From Pueribacillus sp041725775 (GTDB lineage Bacteria; Bacillota; Bacilli; Bacillales; UBA6769), in contig NZ_JBEUEL010000001.1 in NCBI RefSeq assembly GCF_041725775.1, positions 62,001-126,000 on the forward strand: a DNA stretch of 64,000 bases, given 5' to 3'. Each line of letters begins with the position of its first letter. Position 1 is the stretch's first letter. A program made the position numbers and the translations under genes. The notes beneath the pieces were generated by a model. It was not told the origin of the DNA and made no database searches. It saw only the letters and a program-made list of their open reading frames with translations. Shown here piece after piece: positions 16,141 through 24,783 of this stretch.

Positions 16141-18411
16141 ATGAACAAAGAGAAAGCAGAACAGATTGTAGCGTTTATGCGCGAAGAAGCGTATAAGCCA
16201 CTTACAGTTCGGGAGCTAGAAGAAGCTTTCGGATTACAGGATTCGAGTGAATTTAAAGACTTTGTCCGAACGTTAAATTATTTAGAAGATAACGGATTTA
16301 TCGTTCGCACGCGTTCAAATCGCTACGGTGTGCCCGAACGGATGAATTTATTAAGAGGAAAAGTCCAGCGTCATCCGAAAGGTTTTGCATTTATTATTCC
16401 TGAGGATTCCGGTATGGAAGACGTGTACGTCACTGAGTCTGATTTAAAAGGAGCTATGAACGGAGATACCGTTATCGTTCGTTTAAATCCAAAAACTTCT
16501 GGTTCTCATCCTGAAGGTGTCGTCATACGGATCGTCGAGCGTGGAGTTAAAGAAATTGTAGGTACGTATTCTGACAGCAAATACTTTGGTTTCGTCGTCG
16601 CTGATGATAAACGGATTCCGAACGATATTTTTATTCCGAAAGAAGCGACGAAAGGTGCAGTTGAAGGTCATAAAGTACTCGTGAAAATTACGAAGTACCC
16701 TGAAGGCAGGATGAGTGCCGAAGGTGAAGTCATTGACATCTTAGGTCATAAAAATGATCCTGGTGTTGATATATTGTCAATTATTTACAAATACGGACTT
16801 GCGCGCGATTTTCCAGAAGAAGTGATGGAACAAGCGAATGCAACACCGGACAAAATTAATGTAGATGACCTCGTTGGTCGCCGCGACTTACGGGACGAAA
16901 CGATCGTAACGATTGACGGAGAAGATGCAAAAGATTTAGATGATGCCGTCAATGTAAAGAAGTTGGATAACGGCAATTATTTGCTTGGTGTCCATATTGC
17001 TGATGTGTCTCATTATGTATTAGAAGGCTCGCCTCTTGATAAAGAAGCATATGAACGCGGGACGAGCGTCTATTTAGTTGACCGTGTCATTCCGATGATT
17101 CCGCACCGATTATCGAATGGAATTTGCAGTTTAAACCCTCATGAAGATCGGCTTGCACTCTCGTGCGAAATGGAAATTACGCAAGAAGGTGTCGTCGTTC
17201 AACACGATATTTTTCCGAGTGTTATTCGTTCGAAAGAGCGGATGACGTACACAAATGTACGAAAAATTTTACAGAAAGAAGATGACAAGGTTTTAGAAAC
17301 ATATGCGGAGCTCGTGCCATTTTTTGAAACGATGGGTGAACTAGCTGAGATCCTACGTCATAAACGAATGAAACGCGGAGCAATAGACTTTGATTTTAAT
17401 GAAGCGAAAGTTCTTGTTGATGAAGAAAGTAATCCGGTTGACGTCGTGATTAGAGAGCGTTCCATCGCGGAACGGCTCATCGAAGAATTTATGCTTTGTG
17501 CAAACGAAACGATTGCAGAACACTTCCATTGGTTAAATATTCCGTTTTTATATCGGATTCACGAAGAACCAAATGAGGAAAAGCTCACGAAGTTTTTTGA
17601 ATTCCTTACGAATTTTGGATATACCGTGAAAGGAACAGGGAGTGATGTTCACCCTAGAGCATTGCAACAGCTGTTAGAAGAAGTGAAAAATGAACCTGAA
17701 GAAGCTGTGATTAGTACGGTTATGCTTCGGTCGATGAAACAGGCGAAATACGATCCGAAAAGTCTCGGACACTTTGGATTATCAACTGAATTTTACACGC
17801 ATTTTACGTCGCCGATCCGCCGTTACCCAGATTTAATTGTTCACCGGCTCATCCGTACGTATTTATTCGAAAATAAAATCGATCGTGCGACTCAGGAGCG
17901 CTGGAACGAAAAGCTTCCAGAGATTGCAAACCATACATCAGAGCGTGAACGGCTTGCTGTTGATGCCGAGAGAGAAACGGATGATTTGAAAAAAGCACAA
18001 TTTATGGAAGATAAAATTGGTGAAGAGTTTGATGGGATTATTAGTGGTGTGACGAACTTTGGGATTTTCGTTGAGTTAGAAAACACGATTGAAGGTCTAG
18101 TACATGTCAGTTATTTAACGGATGATTATTATCGCTATGAGGAGCGGCACTATGCGATGATCGGTGAGCGGACAGGAAATGTATTTCGCATCGGGGACCA
18201 AATACGTGTCCGTGTTTTGCAAGTGAATATCGAAGAACATTCCATTGATTTCGAAGTTGTTGGCATGAAAACGAAACGTAGTAGGCCAAAGAAACAAGTG
18301 CCAACTGTCATTCAAGGTGGTAAAAGGTCTCAACGAAATGGTAAAAAAGCTAAGCAATCAGTGAAACCTTTTTATTATAACGTTGCGAAAAAGAAAAAAC
18401 GAAAGCGGTAA
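16141..18411 (+). CDS. rnr: Ribonuclease R
   Basis: Processive 3'-5' exoribonuclease that degrades structured RNA and works with tmRNA/SmpB in removing defective mRNAs. Domain order: N-terminal HTH (about 1-70), cold-shock domains (about 70-225), RNB catalytic domain with the aspartate cluster DGEDAKDLDDAV near residue 260, S1 domain (about 625-705, IISGVTNFGIFVELENTIEGLVHVS) and a lysine-rich tail. ATG at 16141 with AAAGGAGGGAG upstream. 756 residues. Adjacent to smpB and ssrA, a functional grouping. Confidence 0.98.
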   Translation: MNKEKAEQIVAFMREEAYKPLTVRELEEAFGLQDSSEFKDFVRTLNYLEDNGFIVRTRSNRYGVPERMNLLRGKVQRHPKGFAFIIPEDSGMEDVYVTESDLKGAMNGDTVIVRLNPKTSGSHPEGVVIRIVERGVKEIVGTYSDSKYFGFVVADDKRIPNDIFIPKEATKGAVEGHKVLVKITKYPEGRMSAEGEVIDILGHKNDPGVDILSIIYKYGLARDFPEEVMEQANATPDKINVDDLVGRRDLRDETIVTIDGEDAKDLDDAVNVKKLDNGNYLLGVHIADVSHYVLEGSPLDKEAYERGTSVYLVDRVIPMIPHRLSNGICSLNPHEDRLALSCEMEITQEGVVVQHDIFPSVIRSKERMTYTNVRKILQKEDDKVLETYAELVPFFETMGELAEILRHKRMKRGAIDFDFNEAKVLVDEESNPVDVVIRERSIAERLIEEFMLCANETIAEHFHWLNIPFLYRIHEEPNEEKLTKFFEFLTNFGYTVKGTGSDVHPRALQQLLEEVKNEPEEAVISTVMLRSMKQAKYDPKSLGHFGLSTEFYTHFTSPIRRYPDLIVHRLIRTYLFENKIDRATQERWNEKLPEIANHTSERERLAVDAERETDDLKKAQFMEDKIGEEFDGIISGVTNFGIFVELENTIEGLVHVSYLTDDYYRYEERHYAMIGERTGNVFRIGDQIRVRVLQVNIEEHSIDFEVVGMKTKRSRPKKQVPTVIQGGKRSQRNGKKAKQSVKPFYYNVAKKKKRKR

Positions 18412-18417
18412 GCATTG

Positions 18418-18464
18418 GAAGACCCCGGGAGGTCGTTTGCCTTCGTCATTTGGGGTTTTCTTTT
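18418..18464 (+). terminator. Probable terminator after rnr
   Basis: GAAGACCCC pairs with GGGGTTTTC around a long loop and is followed by TTTT. The loop is long (about 28 bases), so the call is tentative. Confidence 0.55.
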
Positions 18465-18521
18465 GATTTTCACACATTTTTTTGCTACAATTAATAACCG
18501 TTTTAAAGGGAGGGGATTAGC

Positions 18522-18992
18522 ATGTCAAAAGGAGCAGAAAATAACGTCATCGCTCAAAACAAAAAAGCGAGGCACGACTATTTTATTGAAGAAACGTATG
18601 AAGCGGGCATCGTGCTGAAGGGAACCGAAATTAAATCGATCCGTGCGCGACGCGTTAACTTAAAGGATTCGTATGCGAGAATTCATAATGGTGAAGTCGA
18701 GCTACTTAACATGCACATTAGCCCGTATGAACAAGGGAATCGCTATAATCACGATCCACTCCGCACACGCAAGCTTTTGTTGCATAGAAAAGAGATTGAT
18801 AAGCTAATTGGCAGAACGAAAGAAGATGGTTTCACGATCGTGCCATTGAAGCTCTATATCAAAAATGGCTTTGCAAAAGTATTGCTCGGAGTCGGAAAAG
18901 GGAAAAAGAAATACGATAAACGAGAAGAATTAAAGCAAAAAGCAGCTAAACGCGAAATTGAACGCGCGTTTCGCGAACGTCAAAAAATGTAA
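18522..18992 (+). CDS. smpB: tmRNA-binding protein SmpB
   Basis: SmpB binds the tRNA-like domain of tmRNA and brings it to stalled ribosomes. The protein has RKARHDYFIEE-type N-terminus (KKARHDYFIEETYEAGIVL), GTEIKSIRARRVNLKDSY and the C-terminal basic tail KKKYDKREELKQKAAKRE that enters the mRNA channel. 156 residues. ATG at 18522 has GGGAGGGG upstream. Followed by ssrA, its RNA partner. Confidence 0.97.
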   Translation: MSKGAENNVIAQNKKARHDYFIEETYEAGIVLKGTEIKSIRARRVNLKDSYARIHNGEVELLNMHISPYEQGNRYNHDPLRTRKLLLHRKEIDKLIGRTKEDGFTIVPLKLYIKNGFAKVLLGVGKGKKKYDKREELKQKAAKREIERAFRERQKM

Positions 18993-19012
18993 AAAAAGTG
19001 AAAGTTTTTCAT

Positions 19013-19041
19013 TTGGAATTTAAGCTTTTTCGTGTTATACT
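19013..19041 (+). promoter_or_regulatory. Promoter of ssrA
   Basis: TTGGAA (19013-19018), 17 bases, TATACT (19036-19041). It lies about 113 bases before the mature 5' end of tmRNA, so the precursor has a leader that must be removed by RNase P. Confidence 0.7.
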
Positions 19042-19154
19042 AAAAAGTGCACTCTAAATGAGGATTTGGGGCTTTGACGTTGCGTCATAACCTATTCCAC
19101 CAATGGGAGTCCCAATGAGCAACTTTAAAATCTCTCCGTTTATTATTTTATCAA

Positions 19155-19514
19155 GGGGACGTTTTGGATTCGACAGGGGTAGGTCGAGCTTGGATTGCGA
19201 GCCGAGCTGGAGAACTCGTTAATCCCTCCAATGCCAATAATAACTGGCAAAGAAAACAATAACCTCGCTTTAGCTGCTTAATAGCACTTTAGCGGTTCCT
19301 CCCTCCATCGCCCATGTGGTAGGGCCAGGGACTCACTCTTAGTGGGCTACGCCGGAAGTCGCCGTCTGAGGCTGAAGGAAGAGACGAATCAGACTAGCAG
19401 CTTGGAAGCCTGTCAGCAGGCCGAATGGTTTGCGAAATACTAATATGCTGACTACGCTCGTAGATATTCAAGTGGCGATGCCTTTGGACGAGGGTTCGAC
19501 TCCCTCCGTCTCCA
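19155..19514 (+). ncRNA. ssrA: Transfer-messenger RNA (tmRNA)
   Basis: Starts GGGGACGTTTTGGATTCGAC and ends TTCGACTCCCTCCGTCTCCA, with the 5' GGGGAC pairing the 3' GTCTCC as in tRNA-Ala-like domains; CCA is not encoded. The tag frame follows AATAACTGGC and encodes GKENNNLALAA before TAATAG, so the full tag is AGKENNNLALAA with the Ala from charged tmRNA. The resume codon is GGC, as in B. subtilis. Length 360 nt. Confidence 0.97.
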
Positions 19515-19550
19515 TAGTATAATTCAATCGGATTTTAAACAACATCAGAA

Positions 19551-19593
19551 AGTGTCAAAGCCTTTGATTAATAAGGTTTTCGGCGCTTTTTTT
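19551..19593 (+). terminator. Terminator of ssrA
   Basis: AAAGCCTT pairs with AAGGTTTT inside a longer imperfect stem (AGTGTC with GGCGCT), followed by a run of seven T. Confidence 0.7.
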
Positions 19594-19706
19594 ATTTCAT
19601 TGAATTTCATCTACAAATAATCTTACGTATTCAAAAATGTAGTGATCACCTTTTAATAGATTCGGGGAAATTTTCTTTACGTTTATACTACTCTACAAAT
19701 ATTTGA

Positions 19707-20150
19707 TTAAATTTGCGAGCGAGTTTTATTTAGCATGATGCCTATGAATCGAATACTTAACATATTGAAGTAAATCGTTAGTAATAAACGGGTTTCACCT
19801 GCTCCTGATAATCTCCTAACAAACATCTCTCTTTTATATTTTTCTACCGATGAAAGTATAATAGTGAATCCAGAGACAAATAGGAGAGCATTAGATCCGA
19901 GAAATATAAGAAGCGCATATTTTTGATTGAATAGATCAGTCCGCCATGCTTTTTCAACTTTCTCATAATAAATTTCAGTCTCGCTGTTTGTTTTTTGTAT
20001 CGCAGTTAATAGGTCTTGTATGAGTAGCTCACTTTTTTCACCAGCGTCAATATAATATTTCTTCTTCATCGGTTTAGTGATGGAATAATATTTGCCACTA
20101 CATTAGTAAAATTATCAATATAGCCAACTACTTCACACTCTATGATTTGT
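19707..20150 (-). pseudogene. FtsX-like/bacteriocin-associated permease remnant
   Basis: The open part (20069 to 19707) encodes 120 residues with one clear TM segment, YALLIFLGSNALLFVSGFTIILS, followed by EKYKREMFVRRLSGAGETRLLL, which resembles the cytoplasmic step after a helix in FtsX/MacB-type permeases and in DUF1430 bacteriocin-associated membrane proteins. Just upstream another frame reads VGYIDNFTNVVANIIPSLNR before a stop, suggesting the N-terminal portion was separated by a frameshift. A full family member would be several hundred residues, so this is a remnant. Family assignment is by look of the helix and adjacent basic motif only. Confidence 0.5.
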
Positions 20151-20153
20151 CAT

Positions 20154-20477
20154 CTATTCTTCTACAGTTAAAATTATACTGTAAGTAGTATAAGCAGTTT
20201 TTAATGGATTATTTATTTTTGATAACTTTGTTGTCCAGCCACGTTTCCCTTCTCTTAATCTTACTTTACATCCAGTCACTACCTTGTTTTTATTTGTATC
20301 GTATAGACCTGTTCCTTTTACGCCAACAGTATTGTACCCTTGAATATAAACAGTAGCGCCAGATCCCATAGAATAGAAATATGCTGGTGTGTCAATCCTT
20401 GCGCTGTAATAGCACCTATAGCTATTATGACTACTGCTATCGATGCTGTATGAATAATTGATTTTACTTTTCTCATC
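20154..20477 (-). pseudogene. Small secreted protein, frameshifted (unknown family)
   Basis: From the ATG at 20477 the minus strand reads MRKVKSIIHTASIAVVIIAIG, a good signal peptide, ending near AITAQ. The frame then becomes unrelated sequence, while the -1/+1 frame continues with ARIDTPAYFYSMGSG, VGVKGTGLYD and GCKVRLREGKRGW to a stop at 20154. One single-base indel near 20400 therefore splits a secreted protein of about 105 residues. Two cysteines are present. Together with the permease remnant downstream the arrangement recalls lactococcin-972-type bacteriocin loci (secreted peptide plus DUF1430 membrane protein), but I do not recognise the mature part. Confidence 0.5.
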
Positions 20478-20492
20478 ATAAAATATATCCAT

Positions 20493-20920
20493 TTATCTAC
20501 ATGCTATTAGCGGAGAGTACAAGAGATGGAAATCCCAGAACTTTCAGAATAAAACGTGTTAAAAAGGGAAGAGGGGTCGGGTCCCTCTGTTCCTATTTGT
20601 ATAAGCAAAAAAGACAAGGAATCGATTGTCTCAGATCCAAATTCCACGTAATACTGGATCAAATCAACAACGGATTAAATTATAGTAAAACATAAAGAAC
20701 TAGTAAATGTCATTTTCTTATAAAAATAAACTTATTGCAAACACTTCATCGAATGTATCGGGTCTTTGGCAAATGGCGATTCACAGCGTCAAAGGTATTA
20801 CTTTGTTTAAAACGATGAGTCTGTTTTTTTGTATTTAAATCGATTATAAAATTGATTTTTAAAACTCATTTGATAATATAAAATTTACGAGGTGAAAGTA
20901 TTCATAAGTAGGTGAAAAAC
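20493..20920. other. Gene-free stretch before csoR
   Basis: An open frame of 64 codons (20501-20695, plus strand) has no ribosome binding site and no recognisable sequence. The rest is AT-rich with a short GAGGGG/CCCTCT repeat near 20573 and an AT-rich possible promoter just before csoR (ACTCATTTGATAATATAAAA). I see no gene here. Confidence 0.5.
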
Positions 20921-21208
20921 ATGTCGGAACATGAGAAAAAAACGGTTCAACCACATAAACAACAACTTCTTAACCGCTTAAAACGAATTGAGGGACAAGT
21001 TCGCGGTATTCATAAAATGGTTGAAAATGACCGTTATTGTGTAGATATTTTGCATCAGATCAGTGCAGTGAAATCAGCGATAAATAAAGTCTCTCTTGCT
21101 TTGCTAGAAGATCACACACATCATTGTGTAACGAACGCAGTTAAAGCAAATAATGGAGAAGAGGCAATTAAGGAATTAATGGATGTGATGAAAACGATGA
21201 CAAAATGA
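20921..21208 (+). CDS. csoR: CsoR-type copper-sensing repressor
   Basis: CsoR/RcnR/FrmR family all-helical repressor. The sequence NRLKRIEGQVRGIHKMVENDRYCVDIL is the family signature, and the Cu(I) ligands Cys (RYCVDIL), His and Cys (LEDHTHHC) are all present, the C-H-C pattern of true CsoR. It closely resembles B. subtilis CsoR. ATG at 20921 is six bases from AGGTG; the GTG nine bases earlier lies in that RBS. In B. subtilis csoR sits beside copZA; no copper ATPase or chaperone is seen here, so its target is elsewhere in the genome. Confidence 0.92.
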   Translation: MSEHEKKTVQPHKQQLLNRLKRIEGQVRGIHKMVENDRYCVDILHQISAVKSAINKVSLALLEDHTHHCVTNAVKANNGEEAIKELMDVMKTMTK

Positions 21209-21464
21209 AAAACACAAGTTTTTTATTTTGTTTTAAATATACTATACAAGGGTATTGTAAATCTGAATTGAAGTTAAAATCCAAAAATGATGAATGAGGT
21301 GAGGGATACTGTAGACCTTTTAATCTCAGCATTTTTGATGTGGCCGATTTTGTTCTCTTCGTTTTTCCTGAGATTTTTGCATAGTATGAATATGGATGCA
21401 ATCTGAAAATGATTTTCAAACATAAGAGTAGAAATCTGATACAAATAGAAAGGAGTGATGACAA

Positions 21465-22043
21465 ATCACGACTTTATATTTAGTAAGGCACGGTGAAACA
21501 GAATGGAATGCAACAGGAAGACTTCAAGGGAGAACGGATATCTCTTTAAATGAAACCGGAATGAAACAAGCGGAACAGTGTGGTCACTTCTTAAAAAGCA
21601 TCCACTTTGATGTTATGCTAACGAGCCCGTTACAAAGAGCAAAACAAACAGCGGAGATTATAAATCGCTTTTTAAACCTTCCATTCTATGAAATTCATGA
21701 ATTTATTGAAAGAGATTTTGGTGATGCGGAAGGTATGACGATGGAGGAGGTTATTTCGGCGTTCCCCGATCGGAAGTATCCAAATAAAGAAGACCGATTT
21801 TCGTTGAACAACCGAATTATGGAAGGATTACGTAAAATCAACGAACAATATCGAGACAGTCAAGTTTTGCTTGTTTCACATGGTGCTGTCATTAATTCAC
21901 TATTTGATTCGTTATCGAACGGGGAATATGGAAGAGATAAGTTAAAATTAAGGAATGCTTCGATAAGCAATATCCGTTATGATAAAGGACGTTGGAACAT
22001 CATCGAATTTAATCAATGTTCCCATCTTTCTCAGTTTAGTTAA
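21465..22043 (+). CDS. Histidine phosphatase (phosphoglycerate mutase-like)
   Basis: Histidine phosphatase superfamily protein (CobC/YhfR-like). The N-terminal motif LVRHGETEWN (catalytic His) begins a few codons before the first ATG of the frame, so the ATG at 21561 is internal and would remove the active site. The second catalytic His is in VSHGAVIN, and LTSPLQRAKQTAEII is conserved. With a start at 21465 the protein reads (M)TTLYLVRHGET and the RBS AAAGGAG is nine bases away, but the codon there is ATC, not ATG/GTG/TTG. Either ATC is used, or the start was mutated or misread. Confidence 0.85.
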   Translation: MTTLYLVRHGETEWNATGRLQGRTDISLNETGMKQAEQCGHFLKSIHFDVMLTSPLQRAKQTAEIINRFLNLPFYEIHEFIERDFGDAEGMTMEEVISAFPDRKYPNKEDRFSLNNRIMEGLRKINEQYRDSQVLLVSHGAVINSLFDSLSNGEYGRDKLKLRNASISNIRYDKGRWNIIEFNQCSHLSQFS

Positions 22044-22094
22044 CGAGATGTTTTTCATTCCAGTATACTTATGTTTTTCAGAAAGGACTATCTT

Positions 22095-22997
22095 ATGAAT
22101 CAGACAAAAGCTTCTAAGTTGGATCAATTGTTAAAAGAAACGAAAGAAGGGCTACAATCAGAACATTATGTTGCGGATGAACGAACGATTACAACCGTAT
22201 CATTAGCATTATCGTTGGAAAAACCGATTTTAATTGAAGGACCAGCAGGTGTAGGGAAAACAGAATTGGCTAAAGTGATTAGCTCTTGGAAAGGCTTTCC
22301 GCTTATTCGACTGCAATGTTATGAAGGACTTGATGAAGCGAAAGCCTTATATGAATGGGATTATAAAAAACAGCTTCTTTCTCTCCAAGCGAGAAAAGGT
22401 GATTCGTCATCGGTTAATCATCTTTTTTCCGAAGAATATTTATTGGAAAGACCACTACTTGCTGCGATTCGCTCACATGAGCAGGTTGTTCTTCTCATTG
22501 ACGAAATCGATAAAGCAGAACCTGAATTTGAAAGTATGTTATTAGAATTGTTAAGTGATTTTCAAGTGACAATTCCTGAGCTCGGAACGGTAAAAGCGGT
22601 GAAGCGTCCGATCGTTGTTCTAACATCGAACCAAATGCGGAATTTATCAGAGGCTCTTCGTCGTCGTTGCTTGTACTTATATATTGATTACCCGAATCCT
22701 GAAAGAGAAGCAGCGATTATTCGCGAACGTGTCCCTGAGCTAAAAGAAGAGTTAGTGGATGAAGTGGCGATGGCGCTTTCACAGCTTCGAAATATGGATC
22801 TTCGTAAAGCGCCGAGTGTAGCAGAAGCAGTTGACTGGGCGGAAGCATTGTTAGCGATAGGAATTCAGACGCTTGATGTTCAGACTGTTTTGCAAACATT
22901 AAATGTTTTAATTAAAGATCATACCGACATTGAAGAAGCAAAGCGAAGATTATCTAAGATTGTTGAAGGTGAAAAACATGATCGGCAAAATTGTTGA
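22095..22997 (+). CDS. MoxR-type AAA+ ATPase
   Basis: AAA+ ATPase of the MoxR/CoxD group. Walker A GPAGVGKTELAK near residue 56, Walker B VVLLIDEIDKAE near 138, sensor VVLTSNQMRNLSEALRRRCLYLY. 300 residues. ATG at 22095 has AGAAAGGA seven bases upstream. It overlaps the following VWA gene by 20 bases. MoxR proteins act as chaperones that mature metal enzymes or protein complexes together with VWA partners; the CoxD/CoxE pair matures carbon monoxide dehydrogenase, but no such enzyme is nearby, so the client is unknown. Confidence 0.9.
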   Translation: MNQTKASKLDQLLKETKEGLQSEHYVADERTITTVSLALSLEKPILIEGPAGVGKTELAKVISSWKGFPLIRLQCYEGLDEAKALYEWDYKKQLLSLQARKGDSSSVNHLFSEEYLLERPLLAAIRSHEQVVLLIDEIDKAEPEFESMLLELLSDFQVTIPELGTVKAVKRPIVVLTSNQMRNLSEALRRRCLYLYIDYPNPEREAAIIRERVPELKEELVDEVAMALSQLRNMDLRKAPSVAEAVDWAEALLAIGIQTLDVQTVLQTLNVLIKDHTDIEEAKRRLSKIVEGEKHDRQNC

Positions 22998-24387
22998 TTT
23001 TGGAAGTTCTTTGCGATTTTCTGGGGTTCCGGTATCGATTCCAGAAACATTAGAGGTCGCCTCTGTTCTTAACGGTATTCCGTCTCCAACGACTCAAGAT
23101 AAAGAACGCATTCGTCTTATTTTTCAGACCTGTATGCTTAAAGATGAAAAAAAGTCTGATATCTTTCATGAGCAGTTTGAACGTTGGTGGATTAGGTGGT
23201 ATGGAGAACATCCGCCACACGACTCTTTATCTTCGATTCTCAGCTCTCTTCGCCATTCAATCTTGACCGGAAACCAAAGTGAATTAGAAAATCTTTTTAA
23301 TCTTGCGATGGCGAATGCTACAGAGTCAATGGGTGAAGAAAGCTTTTTGCCAGGTCAAGGACAAGGTGGCGGAACAGGGGAAGGCGAAGGCAACAATGAA
23401 GGGAATCCCTTTTTGAGAACGAAAAAGCGACGCGCCTTGTATCACTATCTTCGGGCGATGTTGAAGTTTGAAGAAATTGCAAATGAAATTCAAGAAGATC
23501 CTAACTTAAGTGTCTGGCACCGAAAAAATGCAGAACATTCGTTGAATCGGGCAGAGGCGCTTTTACGAAAAACGGTTTTTAGTTCGGGGTATAATAGTGG
23601 AGACCGCAATGTACGAGTTATGCGTACACGATTGAAAGAGGAGTATGAAGATGTTTCCGATGTCGCAATTTATAAAGCGACGTTTACGCAAATTCAAAAA
23701 ATGCAGCAGATCGTACCGGATATTGTGAGACAACTTTCTTATCAGAAAAAATATAAAGATCATGATCAAAAAGGAATATTACATTTAAGGAAAACGATGA
23801 GAAGCTCGCTATCGAATGGAGGGATACCGATTGATATCACTTTTAAACGAAAATTGCCGAAGCGCGAAAGGATTGCAATTCTTTGTGACTTATCTGGCTC
23901 TGTCGAGATTTTTAGCCAATTTGCACTTCAACTAGCGAATTGTTTTAGCAGTCAATTTGCAGGAATTACGTGTTACGGTTTTATTAGTGATATCGATGAG
24001 ATTACTCGTTACGTATCGAGAGAAGACTTCCCGCGGTCAATGGGAAACTTGTATTCCGAATGTGATCTCGTCTTAAACACGAGCAACAGTGATTACGGTC
24101 AAGTTTTTCGGCAATTTGTAAAAAAATATCTTCATGACCTCGCAAAAAGCTCCTCCGTCATCATTTTAGGAGATGCAAGAAACAATGGACGGGATCCGGG
24201 ACTAGACGCCCTTAAAACGATCCGAAACTGGGTGAAAAAAGTATACTGGCTAAATCCTGAGCCAAAGACATCATGGGCTTATGGGGATAGTGTGATGACC
24301 CAATACATCGCTCTTTGCGATTCTGCTCATTATATTGAAAGTGTAAACGATCTTGCGAAGTTCGTGGCTAGTTTACGTGGGGTTTGA
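22978..24387 (+). CDS. VWA-domain CoxE-like protein
   Basis: 469-residue protein of the CoxE/COG3552 type. The N-terminal half has a low-complexity Gly-rich linker (GQGQGGGTGEGEGNNEGN, about residues 123-140) and a helical region; the C-terminal half is a von Willebrand A domain with a MIDAS motif CDLSGSVE near residue 305 and ILGDARNNGRDPG later. ATG at 22978 with GAAGGTGA upstream lies in the end of the MoxR gene, so the two are translationally coupled and very likely form one functional pair. Confidence 0.9.
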   Translation: MIGKIVDFGSSLRFSGVPVSIPETLEVASVLNGIPSPTTQDKERIRLIFQTCMLKDEKKSDIFHEQFERWWIRWYGEHPPHDSLSSILSSLRHSILTGNQSELENLFNLAMANATESMGEESFLPGQGQGGGTGEGEGNNEGNPFLRTKKRRALYHYLRAMLKFEEIANEIQEDPNLSVWHRKNAEHSLNRAEALLRKTVFSSGYNSGDRNVRVMRTRLKEEYEDVSDVAIYKATFTQIQKMQQIVPDIVRQLSYQKKYKDHDQKGILHLRKTMRSSLSNGGIPIDITFKRKLPKRERIAILCDLSGSVEIFSQFALQLANCFSSQFAGITCYGFISDIDEITRYVSREDFPRSMGNLYSECDLVLNTSNSDYGQVFRQFVKKYLHDLAKSSSVIILGDARNNGRDPGLDALKTIRNWVKKVYWLNPEPKTSWAYGDSVMTQYIALCDSAHYIESVNDLAKFVASLRGV

Positions 24388-24783
24388 ATGGAAGTAGAAT
24401 GGGATGACTAGAGTATTCATTATCATTTATTGAAATTAATAGATTATTGAACTAATTTCGAAACTGAAAAGCTGCATGAGTTAAGTAGCACTGCTTCACG
24501 GGAACAATGTCGGTGTCAAAAAGAAGCCGGCTTAAAGAAATATTTGAACGAGGCAGGGCGGAAATTCATTCTGACTTATATTTATACTCGTCATATTATA
24601 TTTACACGTGTGGATCTTTTAAAAATTGAAATCGCTCACGTTCTCGAAGAAGAGATCGATAAAGAGTTATCGCTGTAGCATAGAAGAGGTTAGAAAAATT
24701 ATCAATGCGATTCCAGTGCGACTCCAGAAAAATGATTATGTGGGCGTTCATTTTGATCCAAGGAAGTACACAGATTGCACTTT
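24388..24783 (+). other. Stretch without an intact gene
   Basis: Overlapping short frames look like fragments of a coding region: one reads CQKEAGLKKYLNEAGRKF and later IAHVLEEEIDKELSL to a stop at about 24678, another VRKIINAIPVRLQKNDYVG to a stop at about 24786. No ribosome binding site or family match is evident. It may be a decayed gene; I would not assign a product. Confidence 0.35.

Noticed and set aside
21287..21406. 39-codon frame with a hydrophobic stretch, between csoR and the phosphatase
   Set aside because: No RBS and no known small-protein match; the hydrophobic run can occur by chance in T-rich DNA.
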